From contig NZ_JAGGOG010000014.1 of assembly GCF_018614655.1 (NCBI RefSeq), positions 186,001 through 250,000 of the forward strand: 64,000 nt of DNA, in the 5' to 3' direction. This document shows, piece by piece, positions 43,767 to 53,589 of the stretch. The translations under genes were made by a program, and so were the position numbers. Source of the stretch: Pseudomonas fluorescens. Lineage in GTDB: Bacteria; Pseudomonadota; Gammaproteobacteria; Pseudomonadales; Pseudomonadaceae. Positions within the stretch are counted from its first letter, which is position 1. Every line of letters starts with the position of its first letter. The notes under the pieces were generated by a model, which was not told the origin of the DNA, made no database searches, and saw only the letters and a list, made by a program, of their open reading frames with translations.

Positions 43767-45215
43767 TTAACGCGGGAATGCTGGTGGGTTGACCCCGGCC
43801 ATGTCTTCCATCACGCGAACCACCTGACAGCTGTAACCGAACTCGTTGTCGTACCAAACGTACAGAACAACACGGTTGTCTTGGGTGATGGTCGCCTCAG
43901 CATCCACCACGCCCGCGTGGCGCGAGCCCACGAAGTCGGTGGAAACCACTTCCTGGGAATTGACGAAGTCGATTTGCTTATGCAGATCGGAGTGCAGCGC
44001 CATGTAGCGCAGGTACTCGTTCATCTCTTCACGGGTGGCGGCTTTCTCAAGGTTCAGGTTGAGAATGGCCATCGACACGTTTGGCGTCGGAACACGGATC
44101 GCGTTACCGGTCAGCTTCCCGGCCAGCTCAGGCAAGGCCTTGGCAGCAGCGGTAGCAGCACCGGTCTCGGTGATCACCATGTTCAGCGCGGCGCTACGGC
44201 CACGGCGATCGCCCTTGTGGAAGTTGTCGATCAGGTTCTGGTCGTTGGTGTACGAGTGAACCGTTTCAACGTGACCGTTAACGATGCCGAACTTGTCGTT
44301 TACAGCTTTGAGCACCGGCACGATGGCGTTGGTGGTGCAGGAAGCCGCAGACACGATCTTGTCGTCAGCGGTGATTTCACCATGGTTGATGCCGTGAACG
44401 ATGTTCTTCAGCTTGCCTTTGCCGGGTGCCGTCAGAACAACGCGGTCGATGCCTGGGCACGCCAAGTGCTGACCCAGGCCTTCGGCGTCGCGCCACACAC
44501 CGGTGTTGTCTACCAGCAGTGCGTCCTTGATGCCGTACTGGGTGTAATCCACCTCAGCCGGGCTCTTCGCGTAGATCACCTGGATCAGGTTACCGTTGGC
44601 GGTGATGGTGTTGTTTTCTTCGTCGATGACGATGGTGCCGTTGAACGGACCGTGTACCGAGTCGCGACGCAAGAGGCTTGCGCGCTTGGTCAGGTCGTTC
44701 TCGGCACCTTTGCGTACAACGATGGCACGCAGGCGCAGGCCGTCGCCGCCACCGGTTTTTTCGATCAGGATGCGCGCCAGCAAACGGCCGATACGACCGA
44801 AGCCGTACAGGACAACGTCAGTGCCTTTGCGGGCCGCAGCGTTTTGCTGACCCACCACGTCAGCCATTTCTTCACGGACGAACTGCTCGGCAGTACGGCC
44901 ATTGGCTTCGTTGCGGAATTTGTAGGCCAACTTGCCCAGGTCTACCGACGCCGCGCCGAGCTTGAGCTCGCTCATGGCTTTAAGCAGAGGGAATGTTTCG
45001 TGGACGGAGAGTTCGCTATCGTCAGCAGAACGATGGCGAGCAAAGCGATGAGCCTTGAGAATCGCGATGACTGACTGGTTGATCAGGCTGCGGCCATAGA
45101 TCGAGCTCACCACATTGTTATTGCGGTACAGCTGACCGATAAGCGGAATCATCGCTTCAGCGAGTGCTTCACGATCGATCCATTCACCAAGACACTGGTC
45201 GGGCTTCTGAGTCAC
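43767..45215 (-). CDS. gap: Glyceraldehyde-3-phosphate dehydrogenase, long form
   Basis: About 482 residues, roughly 140 longer than classical GapA. The extra N-terminal part (WIDREALAEAMIPLIGQLYRNN...) is helical and typical of a Pseudomonas subfamily. The catalytic domain has YGFGRIGR (about 137-144) and catalytic Cys293 in SAASCTTN. HTGxW-like and WYDNEFGYS motifs are also present. I prefer GTG 45215, which has GGAAGG five bases upstream and gives MTQKPDQ; an ATG at 45230 is in frame. The cofactor preference and the gluconeogenic or glycolytic role are not clear from sequence. Confidence 0.92.
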   Translation of the reverse strand: MTQKPDQCLGEWIDREALAEAMIPLIGQLYRNNNVVSSIYGRSLINQSVIAILKAHRFARHRSADDSELSVHETFPLLKAMSELKLGAASVDLGKLAYKFRNEANGRTAEQFVREEMADVVGQQNAAARKGTDVVLYGFGRIGRLLARILIEKTGGGDGLRLRAIVVRKGAENDLTKRASLLRRDSVHGPFNGTIVIDEENNTITANGNLIQVIYAKSPAEVDYTQYGIKDALLVDNTGVWRDAEGLGQHLACPGIDRVVLTAPGKGKLKNIVHGINHGEITADDKIVSAASCTTNAIVPVLKAVNDKFGIVNGHVETVHSYTNDQNLIDNFHKGDRRGRSAALNMVITETGAATAAAKALPELAGKLTGNAIRVPTPNVSMAILNLNLEKAATREEMNEYLRYMALHSDLHKQIDFVNSQEVVSTDFVGSRHAGVVDAEATITQDNRVVLYVWYDNEFGYSCQVVRVMEDMAGVNPPAFPR

Positions 45216-45569
45216 GGGAACCTTCCACATGTAGGGGCAGAAAAAAGGGGCTACATTATGCCGCCCGACCGCCCTCGGAGCAATGCGCGCCCCGCAACAA
45301 AACCCCTTGCAAAAAAATATCGTCGCGCTGGAGCCCAGTAAACACGTGGCTTTCAGCGCACCCCTCGTTGGACCATCCGGGCAAAGTGTCCGTAACCCTC
45401 CGAAACATACGCCGATTTCGGCACTACATAATGAGTCAAAAGCCGCCTTTGTTTGTCTTAGCCACTACATTTCCCTCAATACGTATTAGGCACAGTCAGC
45501 AACTGACAGGCGGCACCCGGGGCCGTTACAATTACCGACTTTGTCGCAACGCTTGGAGCTCAACCTTCC
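45216..45569. other. gap-mfd divergent intergenic region
   Basis: A 354-bp gap that must hold promoters for gap (minus) and mfd (plus). I see no gene, repeat or clear terminator. A GGAG lies about 12 bases before the mfd GTG. Confidence 0.4.
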
Positions 45570-48500
45570 GTGCCCGTTCTGCGTCTACCGCTACTCCCTG
45601 CCGAGGCAGGTAAACAGCATTGGGGCAACCTGCCCGGTGCCGCCCTGAGCCTGGCCATTGCCGAGGCTGCCAGCGCAGCCAAGCGCTTTACCCTGCTGCT
45701 CACCGCCGACAGCCAAAGCGCCGAGCGACTGGAGCAGGAGCTGAGCTTCTTCGCCCCCGATTTGCCGGTGCTGCATTTCCCGGACTGGGAAACCCTGCCC
45801 TACGATCTGTTTTCGCCGCACCAGGACATCATCTCCCAGCGAATCGCCAGCCTTTATCGCCTGCCGGAACTGGCTCACGGCGTACTGGTGGTACCCATCA
45901 CCACGGCACTGCACCGCCTGGCACCGACCAAATTCCTGCTGGGCAGCAGCCTAGTGCTGGATATCGGCCAGAAGCTCGACGTGGAACAGATGCGCACCCG
46001 GCTTGAAGCCAGCGGTTATCGTTGCGTCGACACGGTGTACGAACACGGCGAGTTCGCGGTACGCGGTGCCTTGATCGACCTGTTCCCGATGGGCAGCAAA
46101 CTGCCCTATCGGATCGACCTGTTCGACGACGAAATCGAAACCCTGCGCACCTTCGACCCGGAAAACCAGCGTTCCATCGACAAGGTCGAGTCGGTCAAGC
46201 TGCTGCCGGCCCGGGAATTCCCGCTGCAAAAAGACGCCGTCACCCGCTTCAAGGCGCGCTTTCGCGAGCGCTTTGATGTGGACTTCCGTCGCTGCCCGAT
46301 CTTTCAGGACTTGAGCAGCGGGATTACCCCCGCCGGTATCGAGTACTACCTGCCGCTGTTCTTCGACGAAACCTCGACCCTCTTCGATTACCTGCCCCAG
46401 GACACCCAAGTGTTCTCGTTGCCCGGCATCGAACAGGCGGCGGAAAACTTCTGGAATGACGTACGCAACCGTTATGAAGAACGCCGCGTCGATCCGTCCC
46501 GCCCTTTATTACCGCCCGCCGAGCTGTTCCTGCCGGTGGAAGACTGCTTTGCCCGCCTGAAAAACTGGCCGCGCGTAGTTGCCAGCCAACAAGATGTAGA
46601 AGCCGGCGTTGGCCGTGAGCGCTTCCCGGCACAGGCCTTGCCCAACCTTGCGATTGAAGCCAAAGCCAACCAACCGCTCGAAGCACTGTCGAACTTCCTC
46701 GGCGACTTCCCCGGCCGCGTGCTGTTTACCGCCGAGTCCGCCGGCCGTCGCGAAGTGCTGCTGGAACTGCTGGAACGCCTGAAGCTGCGACCAAAAACCG
46801 TCGACAGCTGGCCGGACTTTGTCGCCAGCAAGCACCGCCTGGCAATCACCATTGCACCGCTGGATGAAGGCTTGGTGCTGGATGATCCGGCCCTGGCGCT
46901 GATTGCCGAAAGCCCGCTGTTCGGTCAGCGCGTGATGCAGCGTCGCCGTCGCGAAAAACGCGCCGATGCCAACAACGATGCCGTGATCAAGAACCTCACC
47001 GAATTGCGCGAAGGCGCACCGGTGGTGCACATCGACCATGGCGTCGGCCGCTACCTGGGCCTGCAGACCCTGGAAATCGACAACCAGGCCGCCGAATTCC
47101 TCACCATGGAATACGCCGAAGGCGCCAAGCTGTATGTGCCCGTGGCAAGCCTGCACCTGATCGCCCGCTATACCGGCAGCGACGACGCCCTGGCACCGTT
47201 GCACCGTCTGGGGTCCGAGACCTGGCAGAAAGCCAAGCGCAAGGCCGCCGAACAAGTGCGCGACGTGGCCGCCGAACTGCTGGACATTTATGCCCGCCGT
47301 GCGGCCCGCGAAGGACATGCCTTCGCTGACCCGAAAGCCGACTACGCCACGTTCAGCGCCGGCTTCGCTTTCGAGGAAACCCCGGACCAGCAAACCACCA
47401 TCGACGCCGTGCGCGCCGACATGCTCGCCCCCAAGCCGATGGACCGTTTGGTCTGCGGCGACGTGGGCTTCGGCAAGACCGAAGTGGCCATGCGCGCGGC
47501 CTTCATTGCGGTACACGGCGGTCGCCAAGTGGCAATCCTGGTACCGACCACCCTGCTCGCCCAACAGCACTACAACAGTTTCCGCGACCGCTTTGCCGAC
47601 TGGCCGGTGAGCGTGGAAGTGATGAGCCGCTTCAAGTCCGCCAAGGAAGTGAACGCCGCCATTGCGGATCTGGCAGAAGGCAAGATCGACATCGTCATCG
47701 GCACTCACAAGCTGCTGTCCGACGATGTGAAGATCAAAAACCTCGGGTTGGTGATCATCGACGAAGAACACCGCTTTGGTGTCCGTCAGAAGGAACAGCT
47801 CAAGGCCCTGCGCAGTGAAGTCGACATCCTGACCCTCACTGCCACACCGATCCCGCGCACGTTGAACATGGCGGTATCGGGCATGCGTGACCTGTCGATC
47901 ATTGCCACGCCGCCGGCGCGACGGCTGTCGGTGCGCACCTTCGTCATGGAGCAAAACAAAAGTACGGTCAAGGAAGCGCTGCTGCGTGAGCTGCTCCGTG
48001 GTGGCCAGGTCTACTACCTGCACAACGATGTGAAAACCATCGAGAAGTGCGCCGCCGAATTGGCCGAACTAGTACCGGAAGCACGGATCGCCATCGGCCA
48101 TGGGCAGATGCGCGAACGCGAACTCGAACAGGTGATGAGCGACTTCTACCACAAGCGCTTCAACGTGCTGATCGCCTCGACCATCATCGAGACCGGCATC
48201 GACGTGCCGAGCGCCAACACCATCATCATCGAGCGCGCCGACAAGTTCGGCCTGGCGCAACTGCACCAATTGCGTGGCCGGGTCGGCCGTAGTCACCACC
48301 AGGCATACGCCTACTTGCTCACGCCGCCGCGACAGCAGATCACCTCCGACGCCGAGAAGCGCCTGGAAGCCATCGCCAACACCCAGGATCTGGGCGCCGG
48401 CTTCGTGCTGGCCACCAACGACCTGGAAATCCGTGGCGCCGGCGAACTGCTGGGGGATGGCCAGAGCGGGCAGATCCAGGCGGTGGGTTTCACCCTCTAT

Positions 48501-49019
48501 ATGGAAATGCTCGAACGCGCCGTGAAGGCTATTCGCAAAGGCGAGCAGCCGAACCTTGACCAACCGTTGGGCGGCGGCCCGGAAATCAACCTGCGCTTGC
48601 CGGCGTTGATTCCCGAAGACTACTTGCCGGATGTGCATGCGCGGCTGATTCTGTACAAACGCATCGCCTCAGCCACCGACGAAGAAGGCCTCAAGGACCT
48701 GCAAGTGGAGATGATCGACCGCTTCGGCCTGCTGCCCGAACCGACCAAGAACCTGGTGCGCCTGACTCTGCTCAAATTGCAGGCCGAGCAACTGGGGATC
48801 AAGAAGGTCGACGCCGGGCCGCAAGGTGGGCGCATCGAGTTCGAAGCACAGACACCGGTGGACCCACTGGTGTTGATCAAGCTGATTCAGGGCCAACCCA
48901 ATCGCTACAAGTTCGAAGGGGCTACGCTGTTCAAGTTCATGGTGCCGATGGAACGTGCCGAAGAACGCTTTAATACATTGGAGGCGCTGTTTGAGCGCCT
49001 CATCCCGAAATCTGCTTGA
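45570..49019 (+). CDS. mfd: Transcription-repair coupling factor Mfd
   Basis: 1149-residue ATPase that removes RNA polymerase stalled at DNA damage and recruits UvrA. The N-terminal UvrB-like module covers about 1-340. The RNA-polymerase-interaction domain begins HIDHGVGRYLGL (about 490). The helicase/translocase has Walker A GDVGFGKTE (630-638), DEEH (731-734), TATPIPRTLN and the Q-rich LRGRVGRSHHQAY motif VI. The C-terminal autoinhibitory domain follows from about 1000. The start is GTG 45570. It is full length compared with E. coli Mfd (1148 residues). Confidence 0.97.
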   Translation: MPVLRLPLLPAEAGKQHWGNLPGAALSLAIAEAASAAKRFTLLLTADSQSAERLEQELSFFAPDLPVLHFPDWETLPYDLFSPHQDIISQRIASLYRLPELAHGVLVVPITTALHRLAPTKFLLGSSLVLDIGQKLDVEQMRTRLEASGYRCVDTVYEHGEFAVRGALIDLFPMGSKLPYRIDLFDDEIETLRTFDPENQRSIDKVESVKLLPAREFPLQKDAVTRFKARFRERFDVDFRRCPIFQDLSSGITPAGIEYYLPLFFDETSTLFDYLPQDTQVFSLPGIEQAAENFWNDVRNRYEERRVDPSRPLLPPAELFLPVEDCFARLKNWPRVVASQQDVEAGVGRERFPAQALPNLAIEAKANQPLEALSNFLGDFPGRVLFTAESAGRREVLLELLERLKLRPKTVDSWPDFVASKHRLAITIAPLDEGLVLDDPALALIAESPLFGQRVMQRRRREKRADANNDAVIKNLTELREGAPVVHIDHGVGRYLGLQTLEIDNQAAEFLTMEYAEGAKLYVPVASLHLIARYTGSDDALAPLHRLGSETWQKAKRKAAEQVRDVAAELLDIYARRAAREGHAFADPKADYATFSAGFAFEETPDQQTTIDAVRADMLAPKPMDRLVCGDVGFGKTEVAMRAAFIAVHGGRQVAILVPTTLLAQQHYNSFRDRFADWPVSVEVMSRFKSAKEVNAAIADLAEGKIDIVIGTHKLLSDDVKIKNLGLVIIDEEHRFGVRQKEQLKALRSEVDILTLTATPIPRTLNMAVSGMRDLSIIATPPARRLSVRTFVMEQNKSTVKEALLRELLRGGQVYYLHNDVKTIEKCAAELAELVPEARIAIGHGQMRERELEQVMSDFYHKRFNVLIASTIIETGIDVPSANTIIIERADKFGLAQLHQLRGRVGRSHHQAYAYLLTPPRQQITSDAEKRLEAIANTQDLGAGFVLATNDLEIRGAGELLGDGQSGQIQAVGFTLYMEMLERAVKAIRKGEQPNLDQPLGGGPEINLRLPALIPEDYLPDVHARLILYKRIASATDEEGLKDLQVEMIDRFGLLPEPTKNLVRLTLLKLQAEQLGIKKVDAGPQGGRIEFEAQTPVDPLVLIKLIQGQPNRYKFEGATLFKFMVPMERAEERFNTLEALFERLIPKSA

Positions 49020-49029
49020 AGGACGCCCC

Positions 49030-49599
49030 ATGCGCCTGTTCCGCATTCTGAGCCTGTTGTTGGTGGTGCTCGCCCCGTCGGCGTTTGCCGATAGCCTGTA
49101 TCAGGTAGAAATGATCCTGATCCGCCAGAATGCGGAACCGGTGATCAACAGCCGCGCGGCCCCGGAAGACTGGGACGCCGGGGCGCCACGCCTGGGCACC
49201 GATAAAATGAGCCCACCGCGACTGACGAACATTGTCGATAAGCTCCGCGCTGACAGTCATTACACCGTGTTGCTGCACAAGGCGTGGGAACAGAGCCTCG
49301 GCGAGCAACCGATCAAGCTGGCCATCAGCGACGGTCAGGAACAGTTCGGTCAATTTCCGATCGAGGGCACCCTGAACCTGCAACTGGGCCGTTTTACCGA
49401 CATGGATGCAGATTTCTGGGTCAACCAGTTCGACAGTAATGGCAGCGTGATCGCCAGCGAGCACCTCAATCAAAAAGATGTGCGCACCAAGAATAACCAG
49501 CTCAACTACTTGGACGGCGGCCACCTGGCCCTGTTGATCAAGATCACCTCGCTGACCGCCAAGCCGCCCAGCGCACCACCGCCTGATCTTCAGGACTGA
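49030..49599 (+). CDS. csiV: CsiV-like periplasmic protein
   Basis: 189 residues with a signal peptide cleaved after AFA (about 20). The body begins LYQVEMILIRQ and continues with the GTLNLQLGRFTDMDADFWV segment typical of the CsiV family, beta-rich periplasmic proteins. CsiV was described in Vibrio cholerae as needed for peptidoglycan-linked growth control. ATG 49030 follows GAAGGA; the frame is open from 48955 inside mfd. It lies 10 bp after mfd and 9 bp before the SNF2 gene, so the three are probably cotranscribed. Confidence 0.8.
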   Translation: MRLFRILSLLLVVLAPSAFADSLYQVEMILIRQNAEPVINSRAAPEDWDAGAPRLGTDKMSPPRLTNIVDKLRADSHYTVLLHKAWEQSLGEQPIKLAISDGQEQFGQFPIEGTLNLQLGRFTDMDADFWVNQFDSNGSVIASEHLNQKDVRTKNNQLNYLDGGHLALLIKITSLTAKPPSAPPPDLQD

Positions 49600-49608
49600 T
49601 CCTGCGCC

Positions 49609-52299
49609 ATGCCCCTGACGTCGTCGTTGACCAAACCCCTGGCCCCTTCATGGGCCAACCGCTTCAAAGAGCAAAGCCTTGAGCGTGGCCGGCGCTACGC
49701 CCTGGAAAACCGCGTGCGGATCGTCGAGTCCGGTGACAGTACGATCATCGCCAGCTGCGAAGGCTCGGGCGGCAACGTCTATCGACAGACCATCGAATTG
49801 CGCGAGTCAGCCAAGGGCACCTTGATCCTGGTGGACAGTCGCTGCACCTGCCCCGTACACACCAACTGCAAACACATCGCTGCGGTGCTGCTCAAGGTTC
49901 AGGAAACCCTGGCCTACCCGGCCGCAGCCAAGGATGCCGAACTGCTGGAAAAGCTCCAGGCGGTGCTGGACAACCGAGTGGTGCTGCCCCAAGTAGTGCT
50001 GGATGACGTGCAACCGGTGCCGCGCCTGTGGCTGGCGAGTATCGAGTTCAGTGCGTTCGAACCACGCAACGGCAAGATGCAGCGTTATATCCAGCATCGG
50101 GCGGCGCTGTCGTTCAATTATCAAGACAACTACGTCAGTGGGCAGAAGAACGCCGACATCATTGTCCGCCAGGAAACCCAGAGCCTGCGGATCAAGCGCC
50201 ATCCAGAAGTGGAACAACAGTTTCGCGAACAACTGCGCCTGCTGGGCTTCAAGATCGCCACCCGCCAGAGCAAAGCCTTGCCGGAAAGTGCCGGCGAGCT
50301 GTTCGAGATGGTCAATGACAGCGCCTGGCTGAACTTCACTCTGAATGCTTCGCCCGGGTTACGCGCCCAAGGCTGGGAGCTGCAGATCGATGAGGATTTC
50401 GGCTTCGACCTGACGGCCGTGGACGACTGGTACGCCACCGTCGATGAAATACCGGAACGGGATTGGTTCGACCTGGAGCTGGGGATCATCGTCAACGGCG
50501 AGCGACTGAGCCTGCTGCCGATCCTGCTGAACCTGATGCGCTCCCACACCGAGATCCTCAACCCGGAAAAACTTGCGCGCCGCCGCGATGACGAACTGAT
50601 CCTGGTGAATATCCCGGCCATGCCCAACGGCGGCCATGGGCCTCTGCAAGTCGCCCTGCCCTACGGCCGGCTGAAACCGGTGCTGGCCACCCTCGGCGAG
50701 TTCTACCTGCAAGAGCCCGGCACCACGTTGCGCCTGAGCAAGGCCGACGCGATCCGCCTCAATCCTCTGGAAGACCTGCCACTGCAATGGGAAGGTGGCG
50801 AACAGATCCGCAACTTCGCTCAGCGCCTGCGGGACATCAAGGATTTCACTGCCACGGCACCCGAAGGCCTGAATGCGACCTTGCGCCCCTACCAGTTGGA
50901 AGGTTTGAGTTGGATGCAGTCGCTGCGGCAACTGGAGGTCGGCGGGATTCTTGCGGACGACATGGGCCTGGGGAAAACCCTGCAAACCCTGGCGCATATT
51001 CTCAGCGAAAAAATCGCCGGGCGTCTGGATCGCCCGTGCATGGTGGTAATGCCCACCAGCCTGATTCCCAACTGGCTCGACGAAGCCGCGCACTTTACGC
51101 CGCAGCTCAAGGTGCTGGCGCTGTACGGCGCCGGGCGCAAAAAACATTTCGCACAACTGCAGGACTACGACCTGCTGCTCACCACCTATGCTTTGCTGCC
51201 CAAGGACATTGAGCTACTGGCCGCCCAGCCCTTGCACGTACTGATCCTCGACGAAGCCCAGTACATCAAGAACCCCACCAGTAAGGCCGCCCAGGCCGCG
51301 CGCGAGCTGAATGCCCGCCAGCGCCTGTGCCTGTCAGGGACACCGCTGGAAAACCACTTGGGCGAGCTGTGGTCGCTGTTCCACTTCCTGTTGCCGGGTT
51401 GGCTGGGGGACGTGAAAAGCTTTAATCGGGATTACCGCGTGCCCATTGAAAAGCGTGCCAGCGAAGTGCGATTGCAGCACCTTAACGGGCGGATCAAACC
51501 TTTCCTGCTGCGCCGTACCAAGGAACAGGTAGCAACGGAGTTGCCGCCAAAGACCGAAATCATCCACTGGGTCGACCTCAACGAGGCCCAGCGCGACGTG
51601 TATGAAACCATGCGCCTGGCCATGGACAAGAAAGTCCGCGACGAGATCACCCGCAAGGGCGTGGCCCGCAGTCAGATCATTATCCTGGAAGCGCTGCTCA
51701 AGTTGCGTCAGGTGTGCTGCGATTTGCGGCTGGTGAACGACGCAACCCTGCCCGCACGAGGCAGCAGCTCGGGCAAGCTCGACAGCCTGATGGAAATGCT
51801 TGAGGAGTTGTTTGCGGAAGGACGCAGGATTCTGCTGTTTTCCCAGTTCACCTCGATGCTGAGCCTGATCGAGGCCGAGCTGAAGAAACGTGGCGTGGCC
51901 TACGCACTGCTGACCGGGCAAACCCGGGATCGGCGCACGCCGGTGAAGGACTTCCAGAGCGGTAAACTGCAGATCTTTCTGATCAGCCTAAAGGCCGGCG
52001 GCGTTGGGCTTAACCTGACGGAAGCGGACACGGTGATTCACTACGACCCGTGGTGGAACCCGGCCACCGAAAACCAGGCGACCGACCGTGCGTATCGCAT
52101 TGGCCAGGAGAAGCCGGTGTTTGTCTACAAGATGATTGCCCGGGGTACCGTGGAAGAGAAAATCCAGCATTTGCAGAAGGAAAAGTCTGACCTGGCCGCG
52201 GGCGTGCTCGATGGCCGCACGACCGGGGATTGGAAATTGGGCAATGAGGATATTGAGGCGTTGTTTGCGCCGTTGCCTCACAAGCAGGAAAAGCGCTGA
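49609..52299 (+). CDS. SWIM-domain SNF2-family helicase-like ATPase
   Basis: 896 residues. The N-terminal SWIM zinc finger (CTCPVHTNCKH, about 79-89) is followed by a 340-residue region of unknown role. The SNF2 ATPase then has Walker A DDMGLGKTL (450-458), the DEAQ box (548-551), LSGTPLENHLGELWSLFHFL, LLFSQFTSML, and the motif VI end AYRIGQEKPV. Bacterial SWIM-SNF2 proteins are thought to remodel nucleic acid-protein complexes; the substrate is unknown. ATG 49609 is directly after csiV. Its position after mfd hints at a role in transcription or repair. Confidence 0.9.
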   Translation: MPLTSSLTKPLAPSWANRFKEQSLERGRRYALENRVRIVESGDSTIIASCEGSGGNVYRQTIELRESAKGTLILVDSRCTCPVHTNCKHIAAVLLKVQETLAYPAAAKDAELLEKLQAVLDNRVVLPQVVLDDVQPVPRLWLASIEFSAFEPRNGKMQRYIQHRAALSFNYQDNYVSGQKNADIIVRQETQSLRIKRHPEVEQQFREQLRLLGFKIATRQSKALPESAGELFEMVNDSAWLNFTLNASPGLRAQGWELQIDEDFGFDLTAVDDWYATVDEIPERDWFDLELGIIVNGERLSLLPILLNLMRSHTEILNPEKLARRRDDELILVNIPAMPNGGHGPLQVALPYGRLKPVLATLGEFYLQEPGTTLRLSKADAIRLNPLEDLPLQWEGGEQIRNFAQRLRDIKDFTATAPEGLNATLRPYQLEGLSWMQSLRQLEVGGILADDMGLGKTLQTLAHILSEKIAGRLDRPCMVVMPTSLIPNWLDEAAHFTPQLKVLALYGAGRKKHFAQLQDYDLLLTTYALLPKDIELLAAQPLHVLILDEAQYIKNPTSKAAQAARELNARQRLCLSGTPLENHLGELWSLFHFLLPGWLGDVKSFNRDYRVPIEKRASEVRLQHLNGRIKPFLLRRTKEQVATELPPKTEIIHWVDLNEAQRDVYETMRLAMDKKVRDEITRKGVARSQIIILEALLKLRQVCCDLRLVNDATLPARGSSSGKLDSLMEMLEELFAEGRRILLFSQFTSMLSLIEAELKKRGVAYALLTGQTRDRRTPVKDFQSGKLQIFLISLKAGGVGLNLTEADTVIHYDPWWNPATENQATDRAYRIGQEKPVFVYKMIARGTVEEKIQHLQKEKSDLAAGVLDGRTTGDWKLGNEDIEALFAPLPHKQEKR

Positions 52300-52310
52300 C
52301 GGTTAGATCG

Positions 52311-52397
52311 CCTTCGCGAGCCAGCCCGCTCCCACATTCGACCGCATTTCTTCAGGGTATGCGGGGTCAAGTGTGGGAGCGGGCTTGCTCGCGAAGG
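52311..52397. repeat. REPIN (inverted REP doublet)
   Basis: Arms 52311-52343 and 52365-52397, with a few mismatches, contain the same GCGAGC-AGCCCGCTCCCAC core as the copy at 35985-36075. It fills the gap between the converging SNF2 gene and nagZ. Confidence 0.92.
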
Positions 52398-52411
52398 GCG
52401 CACCGCAGCTG

Positions 52412-53422
52412 TCAGTCAATTAATTGAGCATCCCGCAGCGCACCAAGCGCCGTCAGCCAACGCGGGTTCTGCTTGTACTCGGTAGAGGCGATTGCCTGCC
52501 CACGCATCCGCGCAATACGCGCCGATGGGGTGACCTTCATGCGTTGTGCGGCGCTCAGAGCCAGCTCAGCAGCCGCTCGATCGTTGCACACCAGGCCCAT
52601 GTCACAACCGGCAGTCAGCGCGGCTTCGATACGACTGGCAGCATCGCCGACCACGTGGGCACCCGCCATGGACAAGTCGTCGCTGAAAATCACGCCGTCA
52701 AATTGCAATTCGCCCCGCAGGATGTCCTGCAACCAACGACGGGAGAAACCGGCAGGCTGTGAACCAACCTGAGGGTAAATGACATGGGCCGGCATTACCG
52801 CCGCCAGTTGCTTGCTCAGTCGTGCGAAAGGCACCAGGTCGTTGGCGCGAATTTGTTCCAGGCTGCGCTCGTCATTGGGAATGGCGACGTGGGAATCGGC
52901 TTCAGCCCAACCGTGGCCCGGAAAATGTTTGCCGGTGGCGGCCATGCCGGCGCTGTTCATGCCGCGAATAAAGGCACCGGCCAGCACGGCAGCGCGTTCG
53001 GGGTCGCCTTCGAATGAGCGACTGCCCACGACGGCACTGCGCTGGTAATCCAGGTCCAGTACCGGTGCAAAGCTCAGGTCCAGACCGACGGCCAACACTT
53101 CGGTAGCCATAATCCAGCCGCATTGCTCAGCCAGGTATTCAGCATTGGGATTGTCCGCCAGGGCACGCATCGCCGGGAGCCGCACAAACCCTTGGCGCAG
53201 GCGTTGGACACGGCCACCTTCCTGGTCAACTGCCAGCAGCAGATCAGGGCGCACCGCGCGAATCGCAGCGCTCAACTCGCGCACTTGGCGCGGATGTTCG
53301 ATATTGCGCGCAAAAATGATCAGGCCACCCACCTCGGGTTGACGCAACAACTGGCGATCTTCAGCCGTCAGCCAGGTACCGGCGACGTCCACCATCAAAG
53401 AGCCTTGCAGGGCCGCAGTCAT
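52412..53422 (-). CDS. nagZ: Beta-N-acetylhexosaminidase NagZ
   Basis: 336-residue cytoplasmic GH3 enzyme that removes GlcNAc from anhydro-muropeptides in cell-wall recycling. The GH3 NagZ signature KHFPGHGWAEADSH is at 165-178, with the catalytic His/Asp loop. The nucleophile is Asp248 in VIFSDDLSM. LAVDQEGGRVQRL near residue 65 binds substrate. It starts at ATG 53422 behind AAGG. Its product feeds AmpC regulation through AmpR in other pseudomonads. Confidence 0.96.
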   Translation of the reverse strand: MTAALQGSLMVDVAGTWLTAEDRQLLRQPEVGGLIIFARNIEHPRQVRELSAAIRAVRPDLLLAVDQEGGRVQRLRQGFVRLPAMRALADNPNAEYLAEQCGWIMATEVLAVGLDLSFAPVLDLDYQRSAVVGSRSFEGDPERAAVLAGAFIRGMNSAGMAATGKHFPGHGWAEADSHVAIPNDERSLEQIRANDLVPFARLSKQLAAVMPAHVIYPQVGSQPAGFSRRWLQDILRGELQFDGVIFSDDLSMAGAHVVGDAASRIEAALTAGCDMGLVCNDRAAAELALSAAQRMKVTPSARIARMRGQAIASTEYKQNPRWLTALGALRDAQLID

Positions 53423-53589
53423 AAACCTTCCTTAAATAGCGCACAACCCGAAGCCCTCGCGAGGTCGCATCGCCGGATAAAGCCTGGCAATGGACGCTCA
53501 GCGTGAGCAACGGGTTGTGGATAAACATCTGAAATCGGCATGGGCGGCTAGCTTAGCGCAAGCCAGCGGACACGCCCACCCGCAAGCGG

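Noticed and set aside
46509..48023. 504-codon minus-strand reading frame
   Set aside because: Lies wholly inside mfd; a high-GC antisense artefact with His/Gln/Gly-rich translation.
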